Source: Cryptomeria japonica
Lineage: Eukaryota; Streptophyta; Pinopsida; Cupressales; Cupressaceae
Assembly: GCF_030272615.1 (NCBI RefSeq)
Contig: NC_081415.1
Location: 185,995,494-186,059,493, forward strand
DNA: 64,000 nt
Direction of reading: 5' to 3'
How positions within the stretch are numbered: the first letter of the stretch is position 1; each line of letters starts with the position of its first letter. The notes beneath the pieces are model-generated. The model saw nothing but the letters and a program-made list of their open reading frames with translations, was not told where the DNA came from and did no database searches. Position numbers and translations under genes: made by a program. Of this stretch, positions 22,831 through 34,043 are shown in pieces.

Positions 22831-23160
22831 AGTCCTAAGATCATCAATGTTAAAGAAATCAAAGGAAAAATACAATTAGAATCTAACATTGAATAACAAA
22901 ACCTATATGTTTTCCACATAATTCTCATAGACCTCCTTAAGCATTGAGCTCAAGGTTCTTCTTCTTCTAAATTTTAAAATCTACTAGATCTCTCCTCATC
23001 ATAATGTCCATTAGGATCTCATAGTTCCTCTTTCTTATACATAGAGGGAGCCTCAACTACCTCCCTTTTCTATTTATCTCATTTCTCTTGCTATAGCTCA
23101 AATGTGTAAGGTTTCATCTCTACGAAGATAAAACTTCTATTGTAGACACTAGTACATTTG
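22831..23160 (-). other. Copia inter-domain region, no motif seen
   Basis: In minus-strand order this precedes RT, where copia pol has a poorly conserved linker after integrase. No integrase motifs can be read. A MITE-like inverted-repeat region begins to its right. Confidence 0.35.
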
Positions 23161-23164
23161 GAGT

Positions 23165-23945
23165 GGTTTTCCGATGAGCTATGGGATTTCTTTTGTTTTG
23201 TCGGATTAATTTGTTTGTTTTTTCAAAAATTACCCCGTGTTCATCGAAATTCCGACGTATTAAAATTTCAAGTCAGAATTCAGATGAAAAATCGACGAAC
23301 ATTTCCAACCGACTATGGTATTTCTTTTTCTTTGTTGGATTAATTTTTTTTTAAAGTATACCTCATGTTCATCGGAATTCAGACATGTTGAAATTTCATG
23401 TCGGCATCCCGACGAACACATATTTTACTTGTTGATTGGCATATGTTGGTTTGATGATTTTCACAACCTCTTGATTTCTTCTTACTCGTCAGGATAACAT
23501 AAGCCGATGACCTCTCTTCTTGCTGATCGGTGCGATTTATCCTTCTAGTCTCATCAGGCATCGGGAAAGCTTAAAATGTGTTTAGGCGATTGGTATAATT
23601 TCCCCGATGTCTTTTCCCTCGATGTAGCTCCTCCCAATACATTATGTCTCCTTAGCATAAGCTTTGACCCTTTATCATCATAACCTTTGCTGATGTGTTT
23701 TACTTTTTCCAATGTCCAACTAGATAAGTCTTACTGATAACATCATTGGCTATCAGCAATACAAGATTTTTCCATTGCCACTAGTGTGCATTCTGCCAAT
23801 GGACTTCATCGGTGTAGTCTATCCTGATCACATGCTTCTACTTGTGTGTTACCATCAGGTTGACTTTTGTCAATAGTTTGGATTTCATATTTGACGCTGG
23901 AATTCTGATGAACATAAGGTATTTTATATAAAAAAAGGTAATTAC
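23165..23945. repeat. Inverted-repeat, MITE-like region with a 134-bp internal duplication
   Basis: A 134-bp unit is repeated twice at the left (CTATGGGATTTCTTTTGTTT at 23,179 and its counterpart at 23,313). The segment with CTCATGTTCATCGGAATTC (about 23,360-23,400) is present in inverse orientation at about 23,885-23,940 (GGAATTCTGATGAACATAAGG). The right end AAAAAAGGTAATTAC also mirrors the left TTTTTCAAAAATTACC. No transposase is encoded. Exact ends and target duplication are not resolved. Confidence 0.5.
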
Positions 23946-24904
23946 ACACCATCATTATACGTGGGCTCAATGTGCGAAAAATGGAAGGAAGCGAGCACAA
24001 TTGTTGTAAATAGATGCTTGACAATAACTGTACAAAAGGTTGGTCCTTTTGTTCTTGTCATCAAGATTTGTTTGCAAGTTCCTTTGCTTTCCTTGCATTC
24101 TCTTATTCACTTTATTTCCAATTGTAACCAGCTTTAATTCCTAGTAAATGGTCCCATAGAATAGTAGGGCCTTTGCTTTCAATTTGAATGAATTGGAATT
24201 TACTTTCAGTTTGAATGAATTGGAATTTAATTTGAATGAAATGGCCCTACAATTCTATGGCCTTTGCTTTTTGGGTTGGCTAAATCTTTTAAGTTTACTT
24301 TTGGTTTTTGCATTTGTCCGAAAAACTTCCATAAAAAGAGGTTCCTAACACCTCCCTTTATAATAGTAGGGTCATGAGATTGTATTATGTCTGTATTCCG
24401 ATAGCAAGAACAAATTGCATGAGATTGTATTATGTTTGTATTCCTATAGAAAGAACATATTAGCATATCCCTTGCCGAGATGGAAAACTATCCATCTATA
24501 TTCCTATAGCATGAACATGAATAGTAAGAAGTGGGGAGCTTGAGTAGAGGGCAGAGAAGTGGGGAGCTAGGGCATATAGGTGGGTAGCGTCTATAGCTTC
24601 TTCCCCAGTCGTCCCCTCCCTATGTAGGGACAAAAAAGTCAAGTGATTTGGAGATGCCCCTATTGGGGCCTCATTTCTCCGCTACATGAATCCCAAGTTA
24701 TTCTATTAAGAAAATCATGACGAAAATATTAGCTTGAATTCGCTTACTGAATAGGAGGGCATTAGTAACTAGTAATCAAATTGTTACCAAATTATTAGCT
24801 TGAATTCCCTTGCCGAATAGTAGGGTGTTAGCAACTTGTTCACTTTGTTTAATGGTATCCTCTTTGGAAAAATATGGATCCTCAACCTCCTTAACCTCTC
24901 CATT
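23946..24904. other. No gene; short local repeats
   Basis: A TTTGAATGAATTGGAATTTA word is repeated around 24,180-24,235. A 46-bp repeat (GAGATTGTATTATGTCTGTA, 24,375 and 24,421) follows. TAGTAGGG-containing words recur at 24,160, 24,365 and 24,820. Nothing coding is recognised. Confidence 0.5.
24375..24466 (+). repeat. 46-bp direct repeat, two copies
   Basis: GAGATTGTATTATGTCTGTATTCC at 24,375 recurs with small changes at 24,421. A third, weaker half-copy (TATATTCCTATAGCATGAACA) lies near 24,497. Confidence 0.6.
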
Positions 24905-24920
24905 CCATGGTTTCTAGTTA

Positions 24921-25617
24921 TAAATACAAGTCACTTCATAGCTTCTAGAGGGGTCAATAATTCTCTGTGACTGTAAACCCTTCCATCCCTCAAAATAGCC
25001 CTTTGTATGGAAGAAGTTTTTCTATGATTATTTAGGATTCCATGAGCAGCTGCTTGTACAATTTTCCCCAATAAAAGGGTCTATTCATTTTCTCCAGTTA
25101 GCAGATAAAATTCATCATCCTATGATGGCTCTTTATATGGTGTTTGCCAATCCTTAAATCCATGTACCAATTCAATCTTTATGTCAGCAAGAGTTTCTCG
25201 CTTTTTATTGGATGTCCGTTGTTCCACACTTCTAGCATATTCACCAATATCAAGGGCCTTTAACACATGGGGATATTTTTTAACATGTTCAATTTCCATT
25301 TTTTGTGTTTCCTCATGCATATCATCTATATCCTATCTTGCATCTTCACAGTATACATCCTTAGCCATTATCTTGGCTGGTTCATATGACACTGGATGAA
25401 TTCTAGCATCATCCAATGGATCCATAACATGGTTCCCAGAAGTTGCTTGGTTGGTCCCTCTAACCCTTAAAAAACCAACAACATTTATAAAGGCAAGTCG
25501 CTTCATAACTTCTAGAGGGGTCAACAATTCTTTATGACTATTAACCCTTCCAGCCCTCAAAATATCCCTTTGTATGGAAGCAACTTTTCTAGGTCCAAGG
25601 CTAGCTACAACTTGCAT
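24921..25617 (-). pseudogene. SPT6-like transcription elongation factor fragment with internal duplication
   Basis: SPT6 is a nuclear histone chaperone that travels with RNA polymerase II. The minus strand from 25,617 reads MQVVASLGPRKVASIQR, AFINVVGFLRVRGT, DPLDDARIHPVSYEPAKIMAKDVY, then after a TAG, MEIEHVKKYPHVLKALDIGEYA, RETLADIKIELVHGFKDW and KEPS-stop-DDEFYLLTGENE. From recall this follows the plant SPT6 central-to-death-like region (LGPRKA, GFLRVR, LDDTRIHPESY, DEYARSK, GFQDWR, DEEFYMISGE). No introns interrupt it. After GKIVQAAAHG the RK-ASIQR...PLEVMK segment occurs a second time (24,921-25,020; first copy 25,483-25,588). Three or more stops show it is not functional. It may be a captured cDNA piece. 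Confidence 0.8.
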
Positions 25618-25686
25618 ATTTTATTTGTTAGTTGCATATTTTGTTATGGGTTAATAGAAGAATGGGTATTGTATAGAACATTAAAA

Positions 25687-25776
25687 GAATTGATGGAGTA
25701 AATGTAACATCTCCATCAATTCAGTAACTTTTATAGAACTTCATGTATAGAATTGATGGAAGCACTCCATCAATTC
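25687..25776. repeat. Twin hairpins with the same arm
   Basis: GAATTGATGGAG pairs with CTCCATCAATTC across a 12-base loop (25,687-25,722). GAATTGATGGA pairs with TCCATCAATTC across a 5-base loop (25,750-25,776). Both are followed by AGTAA. No gene adjoins them. Confidence 0.75.
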
Positions 25777-26500
25777 AGTAAATTTATAGTGGAATTCATA
25801 GATTTAATTTCTTTTTGTTACTACACGATGGGCTTGACCCTCATGGGAGCCATATTTGTCCCCACATATAGCACTCATGTTCATGTATTAAGAAAACTCT
25901 ATAATTGATGCATATTTAATTGTTTTATCCTTCAAGTCTTTCATTAATGAACTTCAATAACAATAATCAAATAAACCATTCTTCTCAAGTTGAATGGAAC
26001 CTTTTATACCAATGCTTCTATGTTTTCCTACCCTCATGGCTCAAGACTTGACATCAACTAAACAATCTTCTTTATGTCATAGCATTTCTCCAAAGTGCCT
26101 TTGGCATGCTTTAGATGTGTCTATATTAACTACATTGAATATATTTTTAATGTCTCTTAACACATTCCATGACAAGGAAATGACTCATTTGGATTAAGGA
26201 GTACTTTCCTAAACCATTCCTTCATATTCAACAATCCCTTCCCACACCCACATCATAATCCATATCCATGTTAGTTGTAATGAGTTTTTAAAACCAACAA
26301 TCAATGAATCATAGGATAGAAGAAAACTCATTATACACAAGGATAAGTATTTCAATCAGTGATTCTTAAACATCCATCGTGATTAAACATCACATATCAT
26401 AAGCCTTTTTAACAATCACTAGGGTTGTACATAATATTCAATGATATCATATGATATAAATTATCAATAATTATAAAGAAAGAGAAAGCCAACTATATAA
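25777..26500. other. No gene recognised
   Basis: AT-rich DNA between the twin hairpins and the LTR of Tat element 2. The true LTR start may lie inside this stretch; no TG terminus with a purine tract or target duplication could be assigned. Confidence 0.4.
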
Positions 26501-28015
26501 GCCCAACAAGCCACCATACAAAAATAATATTTTGTAGAAAATAAAATAAACTATATGTTAACATACCATATATATTTTATATATAAACTATATGTTGACA
26601 TAGCATATATATTGTACTCACATAAATATGTCTAGTTTAATTAAATGAATACTTGATATTTATTTGATTAAAAACCCACTAGCCAATAGTTAATTAAATT
26701 AATATTTAATTAATTCATCTTCAAACATTCTCCTATTAATTAAATAAATTATTCAATTTATTTTAATTAATTCATTAAACCAAATTCACAATCAATTAAA
26801 TGAATAAATCTTATTTATTTCATTTAATCCCCTTTCCTCTTTTAAATAAATAAATAAAAACATTTATTTAAATCATTAAATCCCCCCCACTTGCATTCTC
26901 CTAAAAATGCAAGTTGCAACCACAAGTTGAAATAAATTAATTTTATTTTAATTAAAATCTTATTTTCCCTCACCCACCAAATCCACTTGCAAGCCTAATC
27001 CCCTTCTAGATTCTTCTAACCCCTTTCTAATTAGCCTAATCCATCCCCTAATTATTGTCACATTCCTAAGCAACTTGAAGTCACTTCTCAAAGACTTCAA
27101 CAAGGCAAACCTCTAAAGTCTTCCAAACCACTAATGGCTCTTACATGACCATTAATGGCACTTACATAACCATTTATGGTTAATTCCACTTGCACTCATG
27201 TGTCTCCTCAAGAATTTATTGCTTTGACCATGCTTATCCCTTTAACCTTTGCACAAGAGTTTATCCATTGGATAAAAACATTATTCTTTGGATAATGATT
27301 TATTCACTCAATCTAACCTTAAACTTAACCTCCAAGTTGACTCCCAAGTCATGTCAAACATTTAATGCTTATTCTCTCTCCTCTCAACCCATCTCATGTT
27401 GACACTTGTCATCCTGGGATTGGGTTGAAAGTCCTCACATGGATTGAATATCATTCAATCCTGACCCTTGTTGAGATTATTCGATCTCAACCATCCATTG
27501 CTCCATTTTTCCTATAAATAGAGCCCATTTCTTCATACTCCAGATCCTGAAAAATTGTATGCATTTAATCTATAGTCAATTTTAGAGAGAGCATTTAGCA
27601 TAAATCACATATATTGTCATTTTAGACTAAAATAAATCTTAGATCTTTTTCATAATATATCTAATTAGTTTGTTTTACACTTGCATAGCATAGTTAAAAC
27701 ATTTCAAATCATGAACCTCCATAAGCATCCATAGTGCAAAAAGCTGCTGAGAGCTACACTAATTTGGAGCTTGAAGAGGAGAGGAACAAGGGAGAAGGAG
27801 CTAAGAGCATGAGAGAAGGCATCGCATTTGGAGATGCCTTGTTGTATTTACTTCCATAGTTAAATATCTTATCATGTTTTTAGTGTCTCTTTTGATATGC
27901 CTGCTTAGATTAGTTTTTGGTTGAATAACACTAACTTTGATCTTTGTTGCTTTTGTTTTTATGTGTTATTCCACCATAGGTTCTAGTCTAACCTTGTCCA
28001 TTTTGCAGAGCATCA
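26500..28015 (+). mobile_element. LTR of Tat element 2 (left end approximate)
   Basis: The right end is set by CATCA at 28,011-28,015, two bases before a primer-binding site. The body has an AT-rich 5' part, a TATA box at 27,513-27,520 and a GC-normal transcribed part. A diverged relative lies on the minus strand at 55,194-58,476 and shares the layout (ATTAATTAA-rich start, then ACACTTGTCA, then a TCTCAACCATC-like segment just before the TATA). The left end is not resolved and could be a few hundred bases either way. Confidence 0.6.
27511..27530 (+). promoter_or_regulatory. LTR promoter, TATA box
   Basis: CCTATAAATAGAGCCCATTT is a canonical plant TATA context about 500 bases before the LTR end. 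Transcription would start near 27,545. The equivalent site in the minus-strand Tat LTR (about 55,613-55,630) is degraded. Confidence 0.75.
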
Positions 28016-28017
28016 TT

Positions 28018-28038
28018 TGGTGAACCTGACGTGAATCC
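28018..28038 (+). other. Primer-binding site, tRNA-Trp type
   Basis: TGGTGAACCTGACGTGAATC begins two bases after the LTR end. It is complementary, with about one mismatch, to the 3' end of plant nuclear tRNA-Trp plus CCA as I recall that tRNA (ends GATTCACGTCGGGTTCA). Confidence 0.7.
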
Positions 28039-29150
28039 AAAACCAACCTTTTTTGAAAAACTAACTTTTTGAATGTTTTAATTGACACAAAGGTCGCGCT
28101 TTAGCACCATTGATTGCACTTTAGCGCCTTCGAAAGTTGGCATTTTAGCGCTTTTGTTGGCTAGTTAGAGCCATTGTCCTCTATTTAGCACCTTTGTAAT
28201 AGTTTTAGTGCTATTTTCACTCTTCCAGTGTGTTTGCGCTCTCTGTCTGGAAGATATTTCATTCTATGTAATAGTTTTTAAGTTTCTTTGTTGTTTTAGC
28301 GCTTGTGTTGTTCTTTTAGCATTTTTGTTGTTCTTTTAGCGCTTTTGTTGTTGTTTTAGCGCTTTTGTTGTTGTTTTAGCACTTTTGTTGTTCTTTTAGC
28401 GCTTTTCTTCTTTTAGCGCTTTTGTTCTTTTAGTGCTTTTGTTTACACAGAAAAGCACTATTGTAACAAAGAGTTGTAAAAAGGGCTTTTTGTAACCGAT
28501 AATATTTTTTTTAGGCTTGTGGAAGCCCACCATGTTTTTGGATTTTTCTAACTGTTTGTTTTGTGTGTGGGTTTTAAACTAATCCCTTTATGTACTTAGC
28601 AATCAAAAACACTTCTTTTGGTGCTTAAAAATCAACAAAAACAAATTTTATTTCCTTGCAAGTTAGGTTCATTTCTTTTGGTGCTTAAAAATCAACAAAA
28701 CAAATTTGCTTTCATTGCAAGTTAGGGATACACTCTATTTTGGTGCTTAAAACAAGACCAGACAAAATTTATTTCTTGCATCAAACTAAAAATTCACAAT
28801 CAACATTTCAACTTATTGTGCAAGTTAAAAAGAATCCCCAAATTTATCAAAGTTGTTCTCAAAATGATTTACTTCATGCATACGTGCTTCAATTTCAGTC
28901 GACTAGGATTTGAAATTCTAGTTTACTCAAACATATTGCCTTTGAAGTTAAAAAGAACATCATGGTTGTTGTAGAAACATCTCCAAATAGATAGAAATAT
29001 CATTACAATGACAAGTTAAAAAGAACAAGTGTCTTTTGTGTGTGGCACACTTGTGCACAAGAGTTTGTCGAGTGGTCCTACTTCTAACACACACTATCCT
29101 CTCCCTTGGCTCTCATGGTCCTATGTGCAAGAGAAAAGTGTTAGTAACAC
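28039..29150 (+). other. Leader of Tat element 2, truncated
   Basis: From about 28,290 it matches 1-836 of the window closely, including CATGGTTGTTGTAG and the CTCTCCCTTGGCTCTCATGG segment. Match stops at 29,150, where the sequence becomes copy A of the pol-less family. The minisatellite and 60-bp repeats are present. No gag or pol of this element is in the window. Confidence 0.85.
28288..28445 (+). repeat. Leader minisatellite, ~20-bp unit
   Basis: Seven to eight units of TTGTTGTTTTAGCGCTTTTG, with GTTCTTTT variants and one shortened unit. Looser copies with TTTAGCGC or TTTAGCACC extend upstream to about 28,095. The same array runs off the left edge of the window (1-60). Confidence 0.85.
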
Positions 29151-30111
29151 TCAATATTTAAGATTACCAAAGAAGCTATAAGAGTTGCTACTGGTTTACT
29201 CTCCGCCAGTTCCAAGCCTGACAAGAATAACAAAATCCCTAACAAAGAGGTTATGAGGTTAACCAGTGCTACATTTGACAACCGGTCACTTAGGGTCAAT
29301 GATATAAAGGATAAAAATGTTAAATTTGCTAGCATGGTCATTGGTTATAAAGTTGGTCATAATAATAGGTTGAATTTTGTATCAAGTTCTTGTATTCACA
29401 GTGCTCATGAAATGATTTTGAACAATGTTAAGATTGATATTTGTGAATGGCTAAAGGATGAACTGTTAGAAAATTTGCACAAAATCAAAGGTGATAAGAA
29501 AGGAACCTTTAAATCTGGAAATCTGATTTTATGTCTAATGCTTTACTTTTCTAAAGAGATCCCCAGTATAGGACATAAGGATTTCGCCTATGATATTTAT
29601 GTTGGAAAAAAAATGGAGGCAATTACCGGTATGGGATCTAATAGTGATCATTTGGTGAAAGATTACTTGAAGAACTTCTAAGATAAAATGAAACAAAGGG
29701 AAAGGATTTAACAAAGCATCATAGATAAATATGATAAGCAAATATTCTTTGTAGTAAAAACATATTAAATTTTTGGTAATGCTGAAACAATAGAGAAGGT
29801 AGTTGACATGCAAAAATAGAGGAAGAAAAGAGAAAAGCTAATGAAAGATGCTTCAAAATTGGTTTAGGAAGTGACAGAAGGATTAATGAATATTAGTGGT
29901 ATTATTGGTAGTGTGAAAAGTCAACCGAAGCAGAAACCGGTAGCTCACATTTCCCCTGTGGCTACTTCTTCTGATTCTGACACTGATTAGGTAGTAAAAT
30001 TCAAGAGAGTGGACAGGAAGAAAAGAAACCCTCACTGGCACCTGCTCCATCTCCACAGAAGTCAAGGACACAAATAAAGAAGCAACATGTTGTAAGAGAT
30101 CCCAGTAGTCA
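29151..30111 (+). pseudogene. Copy A, second ORF of the pol-less retrotransposon, 5' piece
   Basis: Collinear with 53,264-54,350 in copy B. It encodes the same globular segment (SATFDNRSLRVNDIKDKNVK, ASMVIGYKVGH, CIHSAHEMILNN, DICEWLKDELLENLHKIKGD, GNLILCLMLYFSKEIPSIGHKD). An uninterrupted 142-residue stretch runs from 29,253 to 29,681, then stops and frame changes appear. Relative to B about 150 bp are missing near 29,764. At 30,111 it is interrupted by element C and resumes at 48,525. The 5' end is lost at the junction with Tat element 2. Function unknown. Confidence 0.8.
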
Positions 30112-32671
30112 TTTAATGCCCCGCCAGGAAACCCCGAAGGGATAAGCCAAAATGCAAGAATAGAGTGCAATAATTTTTTTTTTTTTTTTTTTTTTTAATC
30201 ACACCATATTAAGATACAACAAGTTATCAAAGATTCAGATTACATAGCGGAAGACATCAACTAACACCTAAAGAGTTTCCCAACGAGATTACTTAAATTT
30301 CACAATTCACTTAACTCACACAATTAATCCAATAAGCTGATTATCTTAATAACGAGATAATTCTTAATCGGGATAATTTCTTTCAGAAGATGGAAATATA
30401 AATCACAAGCAAAGATTCGTCCATTAAGATCTATTCATAATCTTCATTCAAGCTTTTCATTAAAATACAAGCCATACATCTAATATTCTAACACACTAGA
30501 ATTTCATCATAAACATATGAGATCTTTTCAAGCATACTTAATTTCCTTAACAACAACTGAATACATTGCATTACTCTAAGTTATATTCTTTCATATTCCA
30601 ATTTATTGCATTTTAAAAGATGATTACATACATGCATCTACGATAAATCTCATCTAAACCACTTATGCATTCGATCAAAATGGCATTCAAGAAAGGACTG
30701 CATATAAGAATTTAAAGTTAATTCCATCTTATCCACTTATACATTCTAACATAAGCTATTCATACATGATAAAGTTGAATAAGGGAAACATAAGAGAATA
30801 ACATCACATAACACCATAATGATCTCGGAGTTCACCCCTAAAGGGCTACATCTCTGGGTCTGCGCAACTGCAAGACCCCTCTAATAAAATAATAAAGTTA
30901 AGAATACATGAGGTTACACCATTAAAATCCTGCCATCAAGGCGAAACAAAAACAATATACAAGCGACCGCATCGGTCAATAAATACACAAACGATCCTTG
31001 AAAAGAAAAGGATCCAGCTGAACATAATCAAAGCTAAAACAAAGGTCTAGGAGAGCATCCATAAAACTGAGTCATCACCACCCAAGGTCCAACATGAAAC
31101 CAAGTACTTACAAGGGCATAGACAAAAGGACGACCCACAAAGGTACTCCTAACAGGACAAAACGACAACAGACTAGCGAATGTAGGGACAAGTGTCATCA
31201 CACAACTTGGTATGGTTACCATGGCAGGTCTTCATATGTTCCGGCCCCATACATTGGTTACCCTGGCAACCTATTCCGTACCTCCGGCCCATCCAAGCCT
31301 CATGTGGACCCACACATCCTTTCGTGAAGACAAGGATGATGGTTTGCTATTTTAGGCCTTCTCACAGCATGTCGAGTCTGTGTTAGCACTCGTCCCATGT
31401 GTGAGGCACAATTATCTTACTTAGAGATTACATTCTAATCTACTGTTAGGTTATCACTCATTAGACTCACTTTCGAAGGGTTACCCAACAACCACTTTGG
31501 GCACGGCCCCCAATCGAAAGCCACTTTCCCTTATGACACTAGACTATACTCAAATGAACTCAAAAACCAAGGAATAGACATGGTCAGACGAACGGAGTTC
31601 AAGAAGGAGGAAACAACCATCTGGTCAAACACGACTCAAAAGATACACACTTACTGACGGTACTCTAACTAGAGACCCAACGAACAATGGTCAACCACAA
31701 TTCAATATTCGACACCCACACAAAGGATATGACCAAATGCAACACTACCACAAAACAACAGTCAACTCAGGACAGAGGACTGAAATAGGTACCCCAAATC
31801 AATCCATACGACAGGGTCCTATCAAACAAAGCATGACTTGCCATTCCATAAGCAAAGGCAAATAGAGAAATTAAACTCGCAAAGGCAATAATCCAGAAAA
31901 GACAATATTTTCTCATATTGATTTGAACATTAATAGTCAACCAAGTTTTCTAATGATCTAAGTTTTCGAATTGCATTTACAGAAAAATCATTGTTACCAG
32001 GAGAATACAATATCACAATTCCAAAGGTCCAGTCGCCTATGTCTCAAAACAAAGGAAGATTATAACTATACCATTTGTTTAACAAATTGAAATTACCATT
32101 AACTCACCAATATTCCAAACCATACATTATTACTTTCCAATAGTATATCATTTAAATGATCAAAATATCCAATGATAAAATATTTCACTTACTTCTCAAT
32201 TACTCAAATGATATGTTCTTGAATATTATTTAACATAATCAATTAGTAAATATATCATATTTCAGCAATTTTTTTCCAATAACATAATATTCTATTTTTT
32301 ATAACACAATACTTCCTCAATTAGACAAATCCCCAAATTAGCTATTAATTAAGGTATATATTTATTAATCCAAGATTAATCAAAATATAACCAATTAATA
32401 ATCAATTGCGAAATTACAATTCTAGAATTTAATTAGAAAAAGTGCGTTAATCATAAAATGAAATTGAATATTAATTAACGTATATATTCCATTATACAAT
32501 TAATTAATATCAAATTTATCATTAATTATAATTATGCCACATTAATCATAATTAAAAAACCTAATTAAAACTTAACAAGAAATAATATTAAAATATTATA
32601 TATATATATATTTTTTGAATAAAAAATAAATACATAAAAAAAAACATTTTAAAAACTACACAACGAAGGGC

Positions 32672-32935
32672 ACGTGGGGAACTGGGCCCGTGCCCTAGCC
32701 GCAGCGGTGCCACCGCGATGGGCACAGGACCTATGGCTCCCACGCGGGGAAGAGCAGTGCCCTGCGGCCATCGCGGGGAACGCCGCTCCCTGCGGCCTCC
32801 GCGGCAGAGATGCAGAGACTGCGGCCACCATGAGGATCGCAGTGAGCTGCGACCTCCAATGGTTGCGGGTTGCGTGAACAGGGGAGGAGGAGGCAGGTGG
32901 AGCTCCGCTCCCCGCCCTCCAAACCCCAAACCAAA
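32672..32935. other. GC-rich block in LTR of element C (left copy)
   Basis: About 260 bp of CpG-containing, GC-rich sequence inside an otherwise AT-rich LTR. It is preceded by an AT-repeat (TATATATATA) and followed by T-rich sequence. Overlapping ORFs in five frames here are an effect of base composition. Confidence 0.7.
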
Positions 32936-33766
32936 ATATTTTTTTTTCTTTACACAGTTCGATTTTTTTTTAAAACAACAAATCAACATTTGTTTTATAA
33001 ATTTTGATTTATAATAAGTTTAGGTTTAAATGAAATATGTTTTGGTATAATATTTCTTTTTTGATGGGTATTCATCTCTCCAAACACAAATGGGTTTCAA
33101 ACACCCAAGGTAAATTGAGGAAAAACAAAAAAAACCCCAAAACAATTTTCCAGCAAAACCCATATTGGACCAAAAGGAACCATTTTCACCACAATGATGC
33201 AACCATATTATTTTCTTGAAGAACACAAGCAAATAAGCATAGATCTAAACCCATAAATCCAAAATTAAATCTAAAATTCAATTTTACAAGATTGGATCTT
33301 TAACAACCAGCATTTGCTTTCAACCAACAGAGTATTTCCATGGCAACAAGGAAGACAAATAAGGTAATTCCTACCTCCATACGCATTCCTGGAAGAGCTT
33401 GAAGGAGAGCCCAACCTGCAAGATCCAAAAGAACTTCTTCCCCCCCAAAACCCCCAAAACTCCCCTAAAATATTTTTTTCCAAAAACATCTTTTTTTTCT
33501 CAAAAAAATTCCATTTCCAAAATTTCCAAAAGTTTAGGTTATAAGGAAGAGTTGACCAAAATTTTTTTTTTTTTTTTGGAATTAAAATTTTTATTTAAAA
33601 TAATTCTCAAAAATAATTCTTTTCCAACTATATCAATAAATTGAATTGCTTTTCCCATTTAAAATTGATTTTCTCACTCAACTGAAATTTAACCTTTCTA
33701 TTTCAAAAATGCCAAAAGATTAAATTAAATCTATTGCAATTAAATTTAAATCTTTCTTTTTCAACA

Positions 33767-33780
33767 ACATATACAAAATG
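33767..33780 (+). repeat. Target-site duplication of the LINE, left copy
   Basis: ACATATACAAAATG, identical at 40,007-40,020. The uninterrupted site is seen in the other LTR at about 47,885-47,898 (GCATATACAAAATG), which confirms insertion. Confidence 0.95.
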
Positions 33781-34043
33781 CGAGGGATTGAGACTGGATG
33801 GGAGCGTTTGTATTCCGTCGCCGAGCTAGGGCAATCGTGCCCTAGCTCCTCCTTGCTTTGCCTGTATCTGCGTAGGGGGGGTGTTCGTTCGCGTGGGCTG
33901 GGGGGGAGCCGTTTTTTACTATTGAAGGTCTTGTTACCTCTTTTTTTGGCCGTCGATCTATGCTGGGATGGGATTGTTTGGGCGGTGCATGTGTGCGGGA
34001 GTTGTGCGTCTATGATTGACGCTTTTGGTCTCTCTTTTTCTGT

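Noticed and set aside
31034-31386. ORFs conserved with 45,152-45,445
   Set aside because: The conservation is because both lie in the two LTRs of element C. No motif is present.
32588-33014. Overlapping ORFs of 60-133 residues on both strands
   Set aside because: They lie in the GC-rich block of a non-coding LTR. Open frames in all directions are an effect of base composition, and the copy at 46,794-47,134 is diverged without codon bias.
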